This document shows, piece after piece, positions 33,962 through 44,793 of a stretch of DNA of 51,948 bases (position 1 is the stretch's first letter; every line of letters begins with the position of its first letter). This DNA is from Desulfocapsa sp. (GTDB taxonomy: Bacteria > Desulfobacterota > Desulfobulbia > Desulfobulbales > Desulfocapsaceae): contig JAQYVF010000029.1 in the NCBI GenBank assembly GCA_030145625.1, forward strand, positions 1 through 51,948, written 5' to 3'. The translations under genes were made by a program, and so were the position numbers. A model generated the notes under the pieces. The model saw only the letters and a program-made list of their open reading frames with translations. It had not been told where the DNA came from and made no database searches.

Positions 33962-34669
33962 TTACTCTAAACGGGGCAAGGTTGCCTGCACCCATTCGAG
34001 ATGCTCGCCCATGGCGCGACGCGCTGCATCGCCATCCCGGTCGGCAATGGCTTGATAAATAGCCCGATGCTGCCCCAGTAGGACTTCGATATACTGGGGC
34101 TGGCTGTAAAGCTTGGTCAGGGCAACATCAATGGTGGCCAGAAAGAGACCATGAATCGTATTAAGGACATGGAGCTGCATGGTATTATGGGTTGCCGTGG
34201 TAATAGCATAATGAAAACGGGAATCCACCTCTGAACTCCAGCCGCCGCTCACTGCCTGAGTGGCCATCTCCTCAACACTATCTCCTATCTTTTGGATCTC
34301 CTTGTCCGTGGCACGACTTGCCGCCAGATAAGCGGACCAGCACTCCAGTCCCATGCGCACCTCCAGCAACTCTTCCAGAAGCTGCGGATTATCTTCAAGC
34401 AGGGCGGCCAGGGGCGCCATAGTGCCGTCAGTAAGAGAACGAACGTATGTACCGCCGCCTTGCCGGGATTCCAACAGCCCCATGGTCTCAAGTACCATGA
34501 TAGCCTCCCGCACAGAAGGACGGCTGACTCCGAGGAGCGAGGCCAGCTCCCGCTCCGATGGGATTTTTTCACCCGGCTTCAGTTCCCCGTCGGTTATGAG
34601 TGTTTTAATCTGTTCAACGATTTCTTCTGACAGCTTCTTGGGACGAATCGGCTTAAATAAAGTGGTCAT
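33962..34669 (-). CDS. GntR-family regulator, FadR/LldR subgroup
   Basis: 235 residues, with GGAG before the ATG. A winged HTH (about 10-78, GEKIPSERELASLLGVSRPSV) is followed by an all-helical FCD domain (about 95-225) with metal/ligand-site residues Asp148 and His152 in DSRFHYAI and the later GQHRAIYQAI. Members control lactate (LldR), pyruvate (PdhR) or glycolate (GlcC) operons. It lies upstream of and in line with the lactate block. Confidence 0.88.
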   Translation of the reverse strand: MTTLFKPIRPKKLSEEIVEQIKTLITDGELKPGEKIPSERELASLLGVSRPSVREAIMVLETMGLLESRQGGGTYVRSLTDGTMAPLAALLEDNPQLLEELLEVRMGLECWSAYLAASRATDKEIQKIGDSVEEMATQAVSGGWSSEVDSRFHYAITTATHNTMQLHVLNTIHGLFLATIDVALTKLYSQPQYIEVLLGQHRAIYQAIADRDGDAARRAMGEHLEWVQATLPRLE

Positions 34670-34690
34670 GCCATTACTCCATATTTAGAA

Positions 34691-34703
34691 TTGGTATGAC
34701 CGC
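34691..34703 (-). promoter_or_regulatory. Possible autoregulatory operator
   Basis: TTGGTATGACCGC, 21 bp before the regulator's ATG, resembles the TGGTnnnACCA box at lctP with the last base changed. It may mediate autorepression. Confidence 0.35.
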
Positions 34704-34812
34704 ATTGATTACCACCACCCCAGCAAGAAGTCAAGCATCGGAATGGCAACAGACAACGGCTGATCCTCTATTCTGCCCACTACCTCCCTTTTGGCACCGT
34801 CATGAGACATGG

Positions 34813-34974
34813 TTACAGCGACGATCTACTTTTCCCTCCACATTCCTGCAATACTATTTTCCTTTTATTTTCAACAGGTGCAAGGATGGCCAAAAAATTG
34901 ATCCGGCCATCGGGTCGCCGAACAACCATCAGTTCGTTGCCACCTTTCTGCAATTCGCAATAAACTTTTCTCAT
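34813..34974 (-). CDS. Possible small protein upstream of the DUF2202 gene region
   Basis: A 53-codon frame on minus from ATG 34974. The sequence (NELMVVRRPDGRINFLAIL) is protein-like, but no good ribosome-binding site is visible and an open frame continues upstream. Family unknown. Nothing else is seen in 34704-35255. Confidence 0.22.
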   Translation of the reverse strand: MRKVYCELQKGGNELMVVRRPDGRINFLAILAPVENKRKIVLQECGGKSRSSL

Positions 34975-35255
34975 CGGAATCAACGAAGAAATGCTGCCAC
35001 AATGTAATTTCCCCCGGGACCACGAATATTGACCCGAGGACATGCAGGCGAGATTTGTTTCTTCTTGAGTTGAAACAACCTGTGAAGTTAGGATGTTGCA
35101 CAAACAAGAACACTTAAGGAAAAACCATACTGTATCAATGCACTCAATGCCGAACATCAGAGCCTGGCAGTATCAAACATCCTTAGCTTGCTAAAATGAA
35201 CCACCCCGCAACACTATGCCACGGGGCGGCAAACAACTAAGAAAGAAAGCTTAAC

Positions 35256-35918
35256 TCAACGACCCAAAATATCATCGACTTCTTCCTGGGTAAGAATCTG
35301 AGCAACGTAATTCCCTTCGCCAATAATTATTTCAATATTTTTCACATAGGCCCGTAAGTGATCTTTTGAGCCTTCGACCAGGTGGGTGTACATGATCTGT
35401 AACGCCGCCTCATCAGTATACTCGAGTCCGCATTCATCTTCGCCAATACCATTATCGGTCTGGACTATCACTTTCGGACACTTGATAATATCAACCATAT
35501 CGAGCTCCTCAATAAATGCCCCCACATATAAGCCATCCAACAGAGTTGTTGAACCCCAGTTCACTAGGTAATCAAACTTTTCCGTGAAGTACCAGCCGTA
35601 ATCAGCGCCTGTGAAAACACCAATGCTGTCCGGTAGATTGTTGGCATCGGGGTTGGGATCGGGAATATCATATTTTGCCAACATATCGCGCACGGTATCC
35701 GTATGAGTCTGCTCAGAACCTTCTGCGATGTTTGAAAATTCCTGTTCATCCGGATAAACGGCACTTAAGGTGAGATAGACGTCACGGGCCAGTTTCTCCT
35801 CTTCCCGCATAAAAACCAGATGGGTTTCTTCTCCCAAGTCCAGCGTTGCAGCTTGACCAGAAAGGGGTGTACTCACTACTATTGCACCAAGAACCAATAC
35901 TGCCATAAAATATTTCAT
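35256..35918 (-). CDS. Secreted DUF2202 (ferritin-like) protein
   Basis: 220 residues. A signal peptide spans about residues 1-23, ending at GQAA. The mature part matches the DUF2202 family: EEEKLARDVYLTL (about 40-52) and FSNIAEGSEQTHTDTV (about 61-76) resemble metal-binding helices of the ferritin-like fold. There are two Cys in the second half. Function is unknown. It is a monocistronic gene with no close same-strand neighbour. Confidence 0.85.
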   Translation of the reverse strand: MKYFMAVLVLGAIVVSTPLSGQAATLDLGEETHLVFMREEEKLARDVYLTLSAVYPDEQEFSNIAEGSEQTHTDTVRDMLAKYDIPDPNPDANNLPDSIGVFTGADYGWYFTEKFDYLVNWGSTTLLDGLYVGAFIEELDMVDIIKCPKVIVQTDNGIGEDECGLEYTDEAALQIMYTHLVEGSKDHLRAYVKNIEIIIGEGNYVAQILTQEEVDDILGR

Positions 35919-36425
35919 TGTCTCTCTCCATTGGTAATTTTTTTGTGATTACGAATGCACAGTCAACAAAAGGTCATTTCTTCCCGTGTATCACCTCCTC
36001 TTTTTACGAACTATTACGTGACGACTCACTTCATAAATGGAGCCCTTGCCCTACTAACAGAAAAACTCTAACTATCCTAGTTAACAGATTCAGCCAATAA
36101 AGGTTACATGTATTTGAAGAAAATTCACATTCCAACCAGGCAGCCCGAGCCCCTCACAGGTGTCGCCCCGCAACAAAATTGGGAACAGACTGGGCACATT
36201 TCGACGACAAAACAAAGAGAAAGTCACAACATAGACAGGCCCGAAAGAATCAAAGACAAAAAAGGGGACAGCAATGGCTAAAATGACAAAAATATCACAA
36301 CCGACAACGGCACTCCGCCTTGGAAACAAGCATTCATAGGAAATGAGAAGAAGCAAAGAAAGGGACCATTTTCAGGACACAGCTGCCAGATTCCCTCCGC
36401 CCAGCATCACAAAAGATGGAAAAAT

Positions 36426-36466
36426 CGTCTTGCGAAAGCACAAGAACTGCCACCGCTGGCAAGACG
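36426..36466. other. Stem-loop in the 1-kb intergenic region
   Basis: CGTCTTGC (36426-36433) pairs with GCAAGACG (36459-36466). This lies in the gene-free segment 35919-36951, which also holds a 19-bp hairpin and a MITE copy. Open frames here (for example 36090-36356 on minus) have no ribosome-binding site or family resemblance. Confidence 0.35.
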
Positions 36467-36547
36467 CCCAAAGAGCAGCACCACAATCTTACCTAGGCAG
36501 GTGAATCACTCCTTACCCGTAAGAAGTGTCGCAGGTTTTCCTAACAA

Positions 36548-36588
36548 AGTAATTCCCCGTTCCCTCAGGGAGGGAACGGGGAATTACT
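36548..36588. terminator. Perfect 19-bp hairpin
   Basis: AGTAATTCCCCGTTCCCTC (36548-36566) is repeated inverted at 36570-36588 with a 3-nt loop. It is the strongest hairpin in the window. Neither side has a good T-run; on minus only ACTTTGTT follows. It may stop transcripts from thiC (about 360 nt downstream of its stop) or be a REP-type repeat. Confidence 0.55.
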
Positions 36589-36845
36589 CAGCAATAGATC
36601 TCTACAAGAAGAAAAATCCGGCAAGGTCTAATTTCTAAGGAGAAACGATAAGTGACAGAATAATAGCAGCTGTGTTTAGCGCCTTGGCCTATTCTAACCC
36701 CTGTATATCGTCTTCCCGTATTGCTTGACAATGAAGGCAAGGTAGAGACAACTGTAGAAACAATTTATCCTGCACCCTTTCCTTTCATGACAAGGAAAAA
36801 ATGACACTCAAAAAAGTTGGTAGAGCAACCAGATACGCTATCGAC

Positions 36846-36934
36846 TTAAGGGTACCTTGATAAATTAGAATTTTCGTTCAAAATCGAGGCATGAAGAGGT
36901 TGGGCGAAAAGGCAATTTTGCAAGGTGGCCTTAG
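36846..36934 (-). mobile_element. MITE-like repeat, copy 4 (short form)
   Basis: An 81-bp core (36850-36930), GGGTACCTTG to CAAGGTGGCC, in the same orientation as copy 3. Flanks are TTAA (36846-36849) and TTAG (36931-36934), a near-perfect duplication. It lies 18 bp beyond the thiC stop. Confidence 0.75.
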
Positions 36935-36951
36935 CAGAGATCTCTCCCTGA

Positions 36952-38805
<1,854 letters not shown>

Positions 38806-38987
38806 TTATTGTTTACCAATAGGATGATCACGAATGCTCTGCCTGTAAAAATGACACACCACTCTCGCAGGAACAGTGTTTTCTCTTAAAGAGCAGACAC
38901 CGTGATCATTATATGGATTTTTGTTGATACTACCGGGGAAAGATATGCCGAATATGGCACAGAATGGCTAATAGTTCCGTTCATGAT

Positions 38988-39069
38988 GACTTTCCCTACG
39001 ACTTTATTACAAGTATCAGGTTCAAGGGGTCTACTCTCAGCCGGAACTCATTTCCGGCACCCCCAAGTC
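38988..39069 (-). promoter_or_regulatory. TPP riboswitch
   Basis: On minus the conserved order is seen: GGGGGTG, CTGAGAGTAGACCC, TTGAACCTGAT and GTAGGGAA, closed by a GACTT/AAGTC P1 stem. It lies about 195 nt before the thiC ATG. In the leader between, ATGATCACG (38824-38832) pairs with CGTGATCAT (38901-38909), which may belong to the expression platform. High thiamine diphosphate would reduce thiC expression. Confidence 0.93.
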
Positions 39070-39269
39070 TACGGTTTTCAATTTCAAACCGTCAATTGCA
39101 TTACAGACAAACAATTCCATCAAAGTAAGGTGCCGACGGAACACTCTTCCTGGAATAGTTGTCAGGGATACATCTTCCAATCCCTCACAAAGGCAAAATT
39201 TTTCATCTCCTCATAACAGGAGATTTTAAACGCAAACGAGTTCATTTCTTAGCGACACAGCCATTAAAG

Positions 39270-39461
39270 TCAAGCAAAAAGCTTGATAATGAATGGGTAT
39301 TCAGTTATTGTTCCGACGAAATCATATGGTGCCGTACTGGATGCAACATTTGCTCCATACCATTTTGCACGAAAATCTACCACAATAAAACTGAAGCCTT
39401 CCCCATTTCTATGTTGTTGTAACTGGCTAACGGGATCATCCACACCGATTATATTTGCCAT
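39270..39461 (-). CDS. Possible small protein antisense to the gap before the LCIB-like gene
   Basis: A 63-codon frame on minus from ATG 39461. The translation (GFSFIVVDFRAKWYGANVA) looks like real protein, but no ribosome-binding site precedes the ATG and no homologue is recalled. It could be a remnant. Otherwise 39070-39493 holds no gene. Confidence 0.22.
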   Translation of the reverse strand: MANIIGVDDPVSQLQQHRNGEGFSFIVVDFRAKWYGANVASSTAPYDFVGTITEYPFIIKLFA

Positions 39462-39493
39462 TTTAATAATTTCATTCTGCTGGAGGAGTACAG

Positions 39494-40672
39494 ATGTTCA
39501 ACCCATATCGAGAACCTTACGTCATAAGAGAGGTTGCGCCCTTTAAGATTGACGGCCTGGCCATACCTTATCCGGAATTTGTCCCCAGACTCTATAATTT
39601 CTGCAAAGAACTCGGTTTTCGCAAAGGGTATATCATGCCCTCCCGGGCCTTTTGCTCCGATGAGAATCAGGGCCTCCCCATCATTCTTCTCACTAAACAT
39701 TTCGGCACCTTCCCCTTCAATCACGGCCGGGTCGGCGGACTGCTGTCTGTCAACCGAAACGGCCCCCATTCCCACCATGGAGACGACTTGGTAATCGTTC
39801 AGGCCAGTCACGTCGGCTATAACCCGGATACCGGCGAGTATGGTATCTACCGCAGGCCACAGGTATCCGGTGATAATACGTGCGTCTCCTGTGGTAAACT
39901 CACCCATGTTATCACACCCTATGTCGATCGCTATCGTTTTGCCCGCGACCGTATCTTCCTGCGACGGGACGAAGAGGGACATTATCTGATCACGGCCAAA
40001 AATACCTTTATCGACTTTGGCTCCCACCCTGTGGATCAGGGACTTGTCCTGAAACTCTCAAATATTGTCGAACAGGACGAGCAGAGAATTATCCGTCCGT
40101 TCTCCCAAGCAAGCACGACCCAAACCTACGAGGTCTCCCCTGCCTTTAAAAAACGGCTCGACGAACAGGGATATGAATGGAAATCAGGTGAGGGTGAAAG
40201 AATTGGCAAGCTGTTAACAGCTGATCTTTTCTTTTTCAAGGACCAATTTCATGAAATTGACGACTCTCTCGCTCTGGAAAGAAGCCTGATCGAATTCATG
40301 CCCGACATTGTCAGTGCCGAATATCCGTCTCTGCGAGCGGCACAGGCCAATGTCCAACTGGAATTTTCCCGAGTGGTCCAATCGATCCGACGTGGGAACG
40401 ATTACACAGGGCGCAGCTTGCTTTATATTGGCGGACTCAATATCGACATCGCGGAATATGAGGGTTTTCCCCCAACCAACTATTTTGTTCCCTGGGCCGC
40501 CCACGTACAACTCAAAGAAAACACTCCCGAGGAATACACCCATCCCATTGAACAGGAAAAGCTGTTTGCCAAGCTCATGTCCCAAAGTCCAGAGAACCCG
40601 GATCAAACGGACTTGAAGGAGAACATCCGGCGCATGCTGAAGGCACCGCTCGTTGATATCAGATCCCACTGA
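39494..40672 (+). CDS. LCIB-like protein, possible carbonic anhydrase
   Basis: 392 residues; GGAGGAG lies upstream of the ATG. The middle region resembles the LCIB/LCIC family: CSDENQ at Cys54, HGDDLVIVQASHVGYNPDTG (His106) and NTCVSCGKLTHV (Cys130/133). In the family a Cys, His, Cys set binds zinc in a beta-carbonic-anhydrase-like site. The second half is an unassigned domain. No signal peptide, so it is cytoplasmic. It could aid bicarbonate/CO2 balance for pyruvate or CO2 metabolism. Zinc binding and activity are inferred. Confidence 0.62.
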   Translation: MFNPYREPYVIREVAPFKIDGLAIPYPEFVPRLYNFCKELGFRKGYIMPSRAFCSDENQGLPIILLTKHFGTFPFNHGRVGGLLSVNRNGPHSHHGDDLVIVQASHVGYNPDTGEYGIYRRPQVSGDNTCVSCGKLTHVITPYVDRYRFARDRIFLRRDEEGHYLITAKNTFIDFGSHPVDQGLVLKLSNIVEQDEQRIIRPFSQASTTQTYEVSPAFKKRLDEQGYEWKSGEGERIGKLLTADLFFFKDQFHEIDDSLALERSLIEFMPDIVSAEYPSLRAAQANVQLEFSRVVQSIRRGNDYTGRSLLYIGGLNIDIAEYEGFPPTNYFVPWAAHVQLKENTPEEYTHPIEQEKLFAKLMSQSPENPDQTDLKENIRRMLKAPLVDIRSH

Positions 40673-40679
40673 ATCAATC

Positions 40680-40720
40680 CCTGAACATGGGAAATCGTTG
40701 TACGGTATCCCATGTTCAGG
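40680..40720 (+). terminator. 13-bp hairpin after the LCIB-like gene
   Basis: CCTGAACATGGGA (40680-40692) pairs perfectly with TCCCATGTTCAGG (40708-40720), 8 nt after the stop. The loop is 15 nt. A T-run is lacking, but the position suits transcript-end formation. Confidence 0.55.
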
Positions 40721-40976
40721 CGCACATGCATTGTATCTCGCTATAATAAAAAAAAGGGTCTATCCATTTCGCTGGCCTCTTTATTTTTACGATTGCCGCT
40801 AATAGCTGAAATATATTGCTTTTATAAATTTTATAGTTGTATGTTGTTGTTTTTAATGGGCTTCAATCGGTTCACGAAAGCACAATACATAAACATAACA
40901 TACTGACAATACTTGGAAATATTATTGCAATCAAAGGTCAGACCGATAAAGTGTATACCCCGTATGAAAAATTATA

Positions 40977-41005
40977 TTGACTTTTTCTAAACAGAAAACC
41001 ATACT
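40977..41005 (+). promoter_or_regulatory. Promoter candidate for the Ehr operon
   Basis: TTGACT and CATACT are separated by 17 bp, about 230 bp upstream of the first Ehr gene. A run of nine C at 41107-41115 lies between. The rest of 40721-41235 is AT-rich with no gene. Confidence 0.35.
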
Positions 41006-41235
41006 TCAATAAGTTATGATATCAGCAGCCGCAGAAACTACTTTTCAACATTTTCTCATGACCGACGATAATGACAATGTCTTTTGGGACAAGTCAGTTG
41101 CGTGAGCCCCCCCCCTCCATTTTATGTTGGACAAACCACAAAGCCATTAGTGAAATCCACGTAATCACTACAATATTTTTTCTGCAATAAAAGCCAAAAG
41201 CTCACCCCTTTTATCGACATGACACAAGAGGACGT

Positions 41236-43194
41236 ATGAATCTATTTTTTCTCGCTTTACTACTCATTAGTGCCGGCGGAACACAAGCACTTGCTACCTT
41301 CAGACTTTATTCATTGATGAAAGTCGGCGCAGTCACGGCCATCATTGGTGGCTGTGCCCTTGGTGCCTGTAATGCGGTGTGGCGACTTCTCCAGCATGCC
41401 GACCCGGTGAGTTATAGCCACAGCTGGCTGCAGACTTTTTCCTTCTCTCTTAAAATCGATGCCATTTCCGCCTTTTTCCTGGTACCTGTTTTTATCATTT
41501 CTGCCGTAGCCGCACTGTACAGCTTTCAATATCTGAATGACGCAAAACGCGGAGCAGGCACTGCTATTAACTATTTCTTTTATGCACTGCTCATCATCTC
41601 AATGGCCCTTGTCGCCTGTGCCGACAACCTCATTACCTTCGCCCTGGCCTGGGAGCTGATGTCTGTCTCATCATTTTTTCTGGTTATCTATGATGTTCAA
41701 AAAAAGGCCACCAGAGATGCCGGGTATATCTATTTTCTCTTTACCCAGGCCGGAGCCCTGTTTATTTTTGCCGGTTTCGGTTTTCTCTACTCACACACAG
41801 GCAACTTTGGCTTTGAAGCACTTGCATCCATTCCTGACTCTGCTAAACTTATTGCCTTTATTCTTATCCTCATCGGCTGTGGATCCAAGGCAGGTATCAT
41901 GCCACTCCACATCTGGCTGCCCTATGCCCACCCTGCCGCACCGAGTCATGTTTCCGCTGTTATGTCCGGCGTGATGATCAAGATGGGTATATACGGTATT
42001 GTCCGTTTCTACCTCTTGCTGGAACCGACATCTGCCCTTTTTGGCCAGATCATTATTACACTCGGGACCATCTCTGGAATCCTCGGTGTTGTCTATGCCA
42101 TCGGTAAACACGATATCAAACGACTGCTGGCCTATCACAGTGTCGAAAACATCGGCATCATCCTGCTGGGCTTAGGTATCGGCATGTTGGGTACAGCCAC
42201 CGGCAACAAGACTATGGCAGCGTTTGGTTTTGCCGGTGGCCTGCTCCATGTATTAAACCACTCCCTGTTCAAATCATTGCTCTTCATGGGTGCCGGCGCG
42301 GTCATCCAACAGACCGGATCCGCTTCGATTGACCAACTCGGCGGTCTGATGAAAAAAATGCCCGTTACCGGCCGTTCCTTTCTCATCGGTTCCATCTCCA
42401 TTTCCGGCCTGCCTCCATTCAATGGTTTTATCAGTGAATTTCTTATCTATTATGGCGCCTTTCATGGCCTGCACCTGCAGGGGACATCGTTTTTGTTCTC
42501 CGTCCTGGCAATTATTTCTCTGGCCACCATCGGTGGTCTGGCCGCCGCCTGTTTTACAAAGGTCGTAGGAGTTGTTTTTCTTGGCGAACCCAGGAGCGAT
42601 TTTGCTGCCCGGGCATCCGAGGCCGGTTTCTTCATGGTCCTGCCCCAGCTGCTCCTCGCCGCTCTTTGCCTTGGCATCGGCATCTGGCCTGCTCATTTTG
42701 TTCAGGTAGCCTTCGAGGCAAGCCGGGCAATTCCTCTGCTGGCCAATTATGAACCCACGCAGTTTATGCCAATCATGACCAATATATCGAGGACGGTTAT
42801 CCTCTTTTTCCTGCTGTTTTTTGGCATCACCCTCCTCAGAAAACTTTTCTATGTCGGCAAGGAGGTCACCAGCTCCGGAACCTGGGGCTGCGGTTTCACT
42901 CAACCCACTGCCCGCATGCAGTACACAGGAACATCTTACGGAGACAGCATAGTTGATTTTTTCCGACCTTTTATTCGGGTAGAGAAAAAATACTCCGAGA
43001 TAGATAAAATTTTTCCCGGCAAGACAACCTACAGTTCCCACGTTCATGACAGCTCTGAAATCGGGATGAATACCTTCCTTGTCCGCCCGGTGTTATATCT
43101 CTTGAACAAGCTACGCTGGATACAACACGGCAACATCCAGCTCTATATCGGTTACATCGTGCTGGCCATTGTGGTTATGCTCATCTTTATATAG
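41236..43194 (+). CDS. hyfB: HyfB-like antiporter subunit of an Ehr complex
   Basis: 652 residues with about sixteen hydrophobic segments. It belongs to the NuoL/N/Mrp antiporter family (WELMSVSSFFLV, MPLHIWLPYAHPAAPSHVSA, KRLLAYHSVENIGIILLG). It is expected to pump H+ or Na+. First gene of a six-gene cluster. The start has AAGAGGACGT upstream. Confidence 0.9.
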   Translation: MNLFFLALLLISAGGTQALATFRLYSLMKVGAVTAIIGGCALGACNAVWRLLQHADPVSYSHSWLQTFSFSLKIDAISAFFLVPVFIISAVAALYSFQYLNDAKRGAGTAINYFFYALLIISMALVACADNLITFALAWELMSVSSFFLVIYDVQKKATRDAGYIYFLFTQAGALFIFAGFGFLYSHTGNFGFEALASIPDSAKLIAFILILIGCGSKAGIMPLHIWLPYAHPAAPSHVSAVMSGVMIKMGIYGIVRFYLLLEPTSALFGQIIITLGTISGILGVVYAIGKHDIKRLLAYHSVENIGIILLGLGIGMLGTATGNKTMAAFGFAGGLLHVLNHSLFKSLLFMGAGAVIQQTGSASIDQLGGLMKKMPVTGRSFLIGSISISGLPPFNGFISEFLIYYGAFHGLHLQGTSFLFSVLAIISLATIGGLAAACFTKVVGVVFLGEPRSDFAARASEAGFFMVLPQLLLAALCLGIGIWPAHFVQVAFEASRAIPLLANYEPTQFMPIMTNISRTVILFFLLFFGITLLRKLFYVGKEVTSSGTWGCGFTQPTARMQYTGTSYGDSIVDFFRPFIRVEKKYSEIDKIFPGKTTYSSHVHDSSEIGMNTFLVRPVLYLLNKLRWIQHGNIQLYIGYIVLAIVVMLIFI

Positions 43195-43203
43195 GAAAAC
43201 AGG

Positions 43204-44139
43204 ATGGATTTTACTTTTTCTTTTACGTCATTTCTTTCGCTACTAACTGCCGTTAGCCTGGCGCCCCTGTTTATGGGTGTCATTTTGAAGGTAAAGGCCT
43301 TTTTCGGCGGCAAACAGGGCCCGCCATGGCTGATAAAGTACTACACACTGATCAAGCTGTTACGGAAGGGCTCTGTCTACTCGACCAGTACTACTTTTAT
43401 TTTCAAGCTGGGACCGATTATCTCCTTTGTCACCGCCTTCATGCTGTTGCTCTTCTTTCCCTTTGCCGGCCTGCCGCCTGTCCTTTCATTTCATGGCGAT
43501 GTTATCATCCTCTTTTATCTGCTTGGCCTGGGACGTTTTTTTACCGTGCTTGCCGCTCTGGATACCGCTTCTCCTTTTGAAGGAATGGGTGCTGCACGAG
43601 AAGTTTTTTTCTCAACCCTGGCCGAGGCCACTATCTTTGTTATTCTGGCCCTCTTTTTTCGACTCAGCGGCAGTTTAAGCTTTGCTGAATATTTTACAGG
43701 CGACCAAATTGTCAATCTCTGGTCACAGTCCGCAGCCCTGATCTTATTAGTTCTGATTGCCCTGTTCATTGTTCTGCTGACAGAAAACTCTCGAGTACCG
43801 GTTGATGACCCAGCTACCCACCTTGAGTTGACCATGATCCATGAGGTCATGATTCTTGATCACAGCGGTCCGGATCTGGCTCTTATTGAAATGGGTGCTT
43901 TCTGTAAAATGCTGTTTTACTCTGCCTTTATCTCCTCCCTCCTCTACCCCTTTCACACAGGATCCGGCCTATACAACGGTCTCATATTTTCCATCATCAT
44001 GACCCTGATTTACGCAGTGGTGGGCTTAGTCGAATCAATCACCGCACGTTATAAAATGGATATGGTCCCCAATTTTATCCTGACCTCCTTTGCCCTGGTC
44101 TTTTTTGCAACTATTTTAACCATGGAGTTTGTCCAGTGA
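43204..44139 (+). CDS. hyfC: HyfC-like membrane subunit (NuoH family)
   Basis: 311 residues with eight or so membrane helices. NuoH-family features: GKQGPPWLIKYYTLIKLLRK near the N-terminus and TENSRVPVDDPATHLELTM near residue 195, the acidic quinone/ion path region. It anchors the peripheral arm to the antiporters. Starts 9 nt after hyfB. Confidence 0.9.
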   Translation: MDFTFSFTSFLSLLTAVSLAPLFMGVILKVKAFFGGKQGPPWLIKYYTLIKLLRKGSVYSTSTTFIFKLGPIISFVTAFMLLLFFPFAGLPPVLSFHGDVIILFYLLGLGRFFTVLAALDTASPFEGMGAAREVFFSTLAEATIFVILALFFRLSGSLSFAEYFTGDQIVNLWSQSAALILLVLIALFIVLLTENSRVPVDDPATHLELTMIHEVMILDHSGPDLALIEMGAFCKMLFYSAFISSLLYPFHTGSGLYNGLIFSIIMTLIYAVVGLVESITARYKMDMVPNFILTSFALVFFATILTMEFVQ

Positions 44140-44789
44140 TACATATATCCGATATCTTCTTGGCGCTGATTCTCCTGTCGGTACTACTTTCCCTGCGATC
44201 CAACCGCCTTATGGCCCTGGTCAAGCTCATGGCCTTTCAGGGAATCGTCGTTTCTGCAGTTCCCCTTATACTGGACACAGCCCATGGCATCACCTTCAAA
44301 CTGATCATGTTTTTCCTCCTCCTCGTTTTTGTAAAGGGCATCCTCATCCCCGGCATGATGTCTGTCGCTGTCAATAAGGTTGTGGTCAGCACGGAAATAG
44401 AGCCGATTATCGGCTATCATGCCTCCCTCTTTGCCGGATTAATCCTGATTATTTTCTCCGTATACATAACTAACCACCTCCATTTGGCCATGGCGGTACA
44501 GTACAAAATGCTCCTGGTGACAGGGATCACGACAATGGGCGCTGGATTAATCCTGCTCATGGCACGCCGAAAGGCAATTACCCAGGTTATCGGTTACCTG
44601 ATGATGGAAAATGGTATCTATCTCATCGGTACAGCCCTGGCCAAAGAGGTTCATACCCAATATGTAGTGGAGTTTGCCGTTCTCCTCGACCTTCTTGTTG
44701 CTGTACTGGTAATGGGTATTGTCTTAAATGATATCAACCATACCTTCGATGATGTTGACACTGCCCTCCTTGGACAACTAAAGGATTGA
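44136..44789 (+). CDS. hyfE: HyfE-like membrane subunit (NuoK-like)
   Basis: 217 residues from GTG 44136, overlapping the previous stop by 4 nt (GTGA). About seven hydrophobic segments; YLMMENGIYLIGTALAKE in the second half is the NuoK-like core. Couples redox energy to antiporter modules. Confidence 0.85.
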   Translation: MIHISDIFLALILLSVLLSLRSNRLMALVKLMAFQGIVVSAVPLILDTAHGITFKLIMFFLLLVFVKGILIPGMMSVAVNKVVVSTEIEPIIGYHASLFAGLILIIFSVYITNHLHLAMAVQYKMLLVTGITTMGAGLILLMARRKAITQVIGYLMMENGIYLIGTALAKEVHTQYVVEFAVLLDLLVAVLVMGIVLNDINHTFDDVDTALLGQLKD

Positions 44790-44793
44790 AACC

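Noticed and set aside
36090-36356. 88-codon minus frame in the 1-kb gap
   Set aside because: Hydrophobic but without ribosome-binding site, neighbours or recognisable family; likely chance.
41107-41115. Run of nine C as a phase-variation tract
   Set aside because: It lies in non-coding DNA about 120 bp before the Ehr operon; one run is not enough to argue for switching.
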